Under the pieces are notes generated by a model. The model worked only from the letters and a program-made list of their open reading frames with translations, searched no databases and was not told the DNA's origin. From Delphinapterus leucas (lineage: Eukaryota > Chordata > Mammalia > Artiodactyla > Monodontidae), in assembly GCF_002288925.2 (NCBI RefSeq), contig NW_022098037.1:3536062-3600061 (forward strand): 64,000 nucleotides of DNA, given 5' to 3'. Below, in pieces: positions 60,700-64,000 of the stretch (positions within the stretch are counted from its first letter, which is position 1; the number at the start of each line of letters is the position of its first letter). Position numbers and translations under genes: made by a program.

Positions 60700-61180
60700 G
60701 ATATATATCAAGGACCTTGAAAATGTCAGTCTCTTGGCCCAATAATTCTACTTTGGAGAATTCTATCTTAAGAAAACATAAAATACAAAAATGTGTCCTC
60801 ACAAGACATATTATTGAAGAGTAATTTACAATAGTGAAAAGTGGGAAAACAACCTAGTTCTCCAACAATTGGGGAACAATTAAATAAGTTACGCAACAGC
60901 GAAAGGGTGGAACACTATGAAGCTCATTAAAATGAGGTTTATACAGTTTTTTAAAGGATAGTAATACACTTAAGTGATAATGGTAAGTCAACAAAGTAGG
61001 TTAAAATTATCTGCATAAGACCTCAATTGTCCACAAAATGTAAGTTTTAAAAAACCAAATCCACTACAACTTCAAGAGTGTTTGTTTCCAAGTGGTGGCA
61101 TTATGGGTGATTTTTCCATCTTTACCTTTACCCTTATGTGTTTTCAAATGTTCCATCGCTTTTACAAGTAGACTATCAAA
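60700..61180 (+). mobile_element. Old L1 (L1M-type) 3' fragment
   Basis: Forward old-L1 text: gaattctatcttaagaaaac, aatttacaatagtgaaaagt, aaacaacctagttctccaac, and the 3' part ccaagtggtggcattatggg, tgatttttccatctttacct. Confidence 0.75.
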
Positions 61181-61820
61181 AGCTTAACACAAAAAACAGC
61201 TGAAGAACTCACCTACTCCCATGTCCAAACAACAACTGCCAAGAGACAGCATTCACAGATCTATCCACAGAGCTCAAAGTAATAGATTAAAAGTACCTCA
61301 TATTGTTTAAACAAATTCCTAAGTTTCTCAACTTCTTCCTCTATTATATTGAATATATCAAGATAGAAAAAAATAATCTATGGCTACTAAAAACTATCTT
61401 TCCATCATGGAATCAAACTATAATCTCAACATCTGGGCCCCTGATCTATCTGTATTGCCAGACATGACTTCCAAAAGCACTTAGAATAGAAATAAGAAAG
61501 CTTCTTTTAGATCAACTCTGCGTAAGCCCTCCAGAGTAATGGGTGTACCGTGCCAACCATAAATAGAAGACATTTTCCAAAGTTCCTTTTGAAAGAGTAT
61601 AAAAAAAGATTGGGCTGGTACAAACAGACCAGCTATCCCCACTTCCACTGTCATATTAGGTGACATGCTATTCTTGACAAAAAACTAGACCACTGTGTTT
61701 TGAAGACCTAGTGACGATGGTGGTTTTTTTGGTAGAGAAATGGTCTTGAAAATTATCCATCGGATGGCACATTTTTAACCTAAACGCTCCTTTTTCAAAG
61801 AAGAGCATATGGTTTGATAA
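61181..61820. other. Intronic sequence without recognised elements
   Basis: No exon or repeat is recognised. Confidence 0.4.
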
Positions 61821-61824
61821 AAAG

Positions 61825-62040
61825 ACTTTGGGCTTTGTAGTCAGACAGAATTCATTTTATATCTCACCTCTGTCACTCACCAGCCTTGCAAACTTGGTAA
61901 ATTATCTTCCCCAAGCTTCCTATAAAACAGGGATAAAAATAATCCCCACCTAAAAGATTGCAGTGAGGTTTCAATAAGCTAATAGAATGAAATGACCTAA
62001 AATAGTAACTGGCACATACAATCATTCTAAATTACAGCTT
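61825..62040 (+). repeat. MIR SINE
   Basis: Forward MIR: gggctttgtagtcagacaga, cacctctgtcactcaccagc, cttcctataaaacagggata, gcagtgaggtttcaataagc, aatagtaactggcacataca. Confidence 0.85.
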
Positions 62041-62289
62041 TTACTCTTCCTGGTTGTCTCAGTGTTCATTTCACCATTTCATTTGAAAGAGTGTCCTTTG
62101 TAATTCAGAGGGAAAAGGATTTTTAAATCATTATATAATTTGGACCAGCCAACTCTGAAGGAAATTGTTCCAATATTTTAACTGAAGTTCAATCCAGAAA
62201 TTCCTAACAAAGGCCCTTTAATAACAGGAAACCTGGCCAAGACCTCAGAGAGCCGAAACACAGAGTGTGGCCCTTGATCAATCAAAATG

Positions 62290-62530
62290 AGGGGACCAAA
62301 GCACATGGAGCCTTGGAGTCCTGACTATGGAGCAACTCCAAACACTACCAGTTGTTTGACCGCGGACAAGTGACTTAATACTTGTGAACCAGTTCCCTCT
62401 ACATAAGAATGTAAAGAATAATAATTAAGGTTGATGTGAGGATTTAAAACAAAAAACAGCCTATGTAAAGTGTCTGCACGTCACAAGTGATTAAAATATA
62501 GCCACTCTTATCATACATTTATTATTATAT
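62290..62530 (+). repeat. MIR SINE
   Basis: Forward MIR: gagccttggagtcctgacta, gtttgaccgcggacaagtga, gttgatgtgaggatttaaaa, ctatgtaaagtgtctgcacg. It lies within about 110 bases of exon B. Confidence 0.7.
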
Positions 62531-62641
62531 CAACTGCTAGGACTTCCTTTCATCAATGTTAATCAATTGGGGCCAGAAAAATAGGGGAATAAATCAATCT
62601 CGAAGCACAGAGGGCCACCCTGACCCTCAGTTAGTACTCAC

Positions 62642-62744
62642 GTCGGCAGACCTTACAGCACTGGCCTGCAATGTGCACAGGGAGGGAGTCTGGAGAGCAG
62701 TTGAGGGGGGGACAGGACATCCTTCGACATTCCACAGCGCCACT
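62642..62744 (-). CDS. NELL1: NELL1 internal coding exon B (end of first VWFC domain)
   Basis: This 103-base exon encodes 34 residues plus one base, beginning SGAVECRRMSCPPLNCSPDS and ending GQCCKVCR. It completes the first VWFC domain begun in exon A: the CxxC-type pairs, the CPPLNC motif and the terminal CCKVC signature are all present, and LNCS is a glycosylation sequon. The acceptor is ttccttcctcag and the donor is GTGAGT after CGA C, so the exon starts in phase 0 and ends in phase 1. The one base left over joins the first two bases of exon C to make a proline codon (CCA), as expected for the CRPKC sequence of NELL1. It lies 900 bases downstream of exon A in gene order. It is too short to stand out as an open frame and was found by reading the reverse complement for NELL1 sequence. 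Confidence 0.96.
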
Positions 62745-63644
62745 CTGAGGAAGGAACAACAGGGAAAGGAATCTCAGCAGCAAAAAGCTCACATCTCATC
62801 CCAGAAGCCTCACCAGGGAAACAGAAGCAGTGTGAGAAACCCCCAGTCCACTCCAGGACCCCAAATGAAGAACTTTCTCCAGCCCAAATGAACCCATGCC
62901 ACCTCAGTTACTTTTCTAATATACATCACTGGCTTTATTCCCCCTGCCCATGTGGACTAAGTAGATTAGGCAGAAAACAGAAAAGCCTATTTTTTACAAG
63001 AACATAAATAACACCTTTTGCAGACCCCGTCAACCATTGTTGAAGCGCTAACAGTCATTTTGTATTTTTGCAGACAAACAATGGCATTCTTCAGATAGTT
63101 ATCAAATAATTTCAACTGAACAGGGTTTCCATATTAATTTGGGGGAGCCTCTTATAATTCTCTGAAACAGATCAAATAGTACACACAAATAATGGATAAC
63201 CTGAAAGAAAGTCAGGGGATCCTGCAACTCTCTAAAACAGAAAATGGATACCTCGTCAAATACGATGAAAACACCTAGAAACTAATTAAACCACCTTTTT
63301 AAAAGGTATTATAGCAGAGAAAAGTTGTGAATGAGCCATTAGGTGGTTTGAAAACCAAAGGAGTCCCTTCCCCCCTCTGCTACTCTAATCTCTAAACAGT
63401 AAGCTTCTTAATCATGTTAGATCATATTAGAGGGTGTTGGAAATTAAAATCTGCTTTCTCTTGATAAGAATTTGCATTTGTAATGACACTTTTCCAGCTT
63501 CCCTTCACAATTGCGCCAATTACTAAACAGGCACTTAGTAAAAAGGCAGTACTTCTTAGAGTCAGCATTATAAAGAAACAGGTTACACAATAATTTGTAC
63601 AACTGTCCTCTTAAAACTGTCCATTTAGGTACAAAGAGGCTTAC
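62745..63644 (-). other. NELL1: NELL1 intron between exons A and B
   Basis: This 900-base intron has a GT donor on the exon A side and an AG acceptor (cctcag) on the exon B side. It is AT-rich. I see no recognisable transposon in it and no other coding segment. Confidence 0.9.
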
Positions 63645-63779
63645 TTTGCATGTGCAGTTCCTGCAGTGATCACCATCAACCCAGGAGTCTTGGTCTCTAT
63701 AGAGCAGTCCACTCACTTGACAGGTCTTCTCACAATGACAGTTTTCCAATTGACTAAGTCTTGTCTCTGCATAGTTCAG
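63645..63779 (-). CDS. NELL1: NELL1 internal coding exon A (start of first VWFC domain)
   Basis: This 135-base exon encodes 45 residues, beginning LNYAETRLSQLENCHCEKTC and ending in RNCTCK. It matches remembered mammalian NELL1 at the junction between the coiled-coil linker and the first VWFC domain. The paralogue NELL2 differs clearly here (it has ARLAELENCYCERTC). NELL1 is a secreted, oligomeric extracellular glycoprotein linked to osteogenic differentiation and Robo-type receptor signalling. Visible features are seven cysteines, the VWFC opening (CQVSGLLYRDQDSW) and an N-glycosylation sequon (NCT) near the end. The minus-strand acceptor reads ttgtttgcag just before the exon; the donor is GTAAGC after codon AAA. 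Both boundaries are phase 0. The reading frame runs open past the donor into intron, so the exon end rests on the donor and the homology. The recognition is strong; only the exact number in the transcript is unknown. Confidence 0.96.
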
Positions 63780-64000
63780 CTGCAAACAAGAGTTACTACG
63801 TGTAATTTCTGTAATTCAACAGCATTGTCCTAACAAAGCTAATTGCAACCAGAAAAAATAAATCCAAGCGGGAGGAGAAAAAAATGCTCAAAGCAGTTCA
63901 ATGATTCTTAGCCAGATCTGTTTTTCGAAGATTTTTTTTTAATTTCACACAAGGTAGAAGCATTCTAAATTGAAGACATATTGGCTCCCGTGGTCTAATG
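63780..64000 (-). other. NELL1: NELL1 intron upstream of exon A (partial)
   Basis: The minus-strand acceptor (gtttgcag) abuts exon A at 63780. The remaining 220 bases to the window edge show no exon or repeat that I recognise. Confidence 0.8.

Larger units (their letters stand above)
54107..62641 (-). other. NELL1: NELL1 intron between exons B and C
   Basis: This 8535-base intron is bounded by GTGAGT on the exon B side and ttattacag on the exon C side. It contains L2 and MIR fragments, one CHR-2 SINE in antisense to the gene, two L1 pieces and a MER5-like element, all listed separately. The stretch 56700-58450 shows no repeat family I recognise. Confidence 0.9.

Noticed and set aside
62556..62891. 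Plus-strand frame of 111 codons
   Set aside because: It is the antisense shadow of NELL1 exon B.
63444..63785. Whole 113-codon minus-strand frame as one exon
   Set aside because: Only 63645-63779 is exonic. A good acceptor and donor lie inside the frame, and the residues after CTCK do not match NELL1.
1..64000. CRISPR arrays, phage, plasmid or bacterial defence systems
   Set aside because: The sequence is plainly mammalian; no regularly spaced repeats or bacterial gene structure are present.

Overview
The window is vertebrate nuclear DNA from a whale or dolphin. Near-identical copies of the tRNA-derived CHR-2 SINE, the cetacean-type family, lie at 19814, 21409, 26439, 47883 (minus) and 54672. 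A related CHR-1-like SINE lies at 38368. The L1 copies are also of cetartiodactyl type. There are no bacterial-style operons, CRISPR arrays or compact gene clusters.

The only protein-coding gene I can support is NELL1, on the minus strand. Three short coding exons with good splice sites lie near the right end, in this gene order: 63645-63779, 62642-62744 and 54033-54106. They encode the end of the linker before the first von Willebrand factor C (VWFC) domain, all of that domain, and the start of the second. NELL1 is a secreted, cysteine-rich glycoprotein built from a laminin-G/thrombospondin-N-like domain, a coiled coil, VWFC modules and EGF-like modules. Splice phases agree across all three exons (0/0, 0/1, 1/0), so they join into one open frame. 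Positions 62745-63644 and 54107-62641 are introns. Everything from 1 to 54032 is one very long downstream intron that does not end inside the window.

The intron holds repeats of many ages. Ancient MIR and L2 fragments are scattered throughout. hAT and Tigger DNA transposons and MaLR/ERVL-type LTRs are next oldest, several nested in older repeats (an MLT1-like LTR in L2 near 1745-2120, an LTR inside a hAT element at 5540-5946, a Tigger inside L2 at 53161-53394). The youngest layer is L1 and CHR SINEs: a near-complete but dead L1 at 18370-24430 with two SINEs in it, a second dead L1 at 34107-36762, several 3'-end L1 fragments, and a 25-base L1 scrap flanked by a perfect 14-base target-site duplication.

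I found no new multi-gene system. The points worth a second look are small-scale mutational signatures: a probable template-switch hairpin, a probable L1 3' transduction, the micro-insertion, a short tandem triplication and a 22-base palindrome inside an LTR. There are also possible regulatory contributions of sense-oriented LTRs and a (GGAA)12 tract inside NELL1. Repeat family names were assigned by reading the text against remembered consensus patterns, not by a database search.
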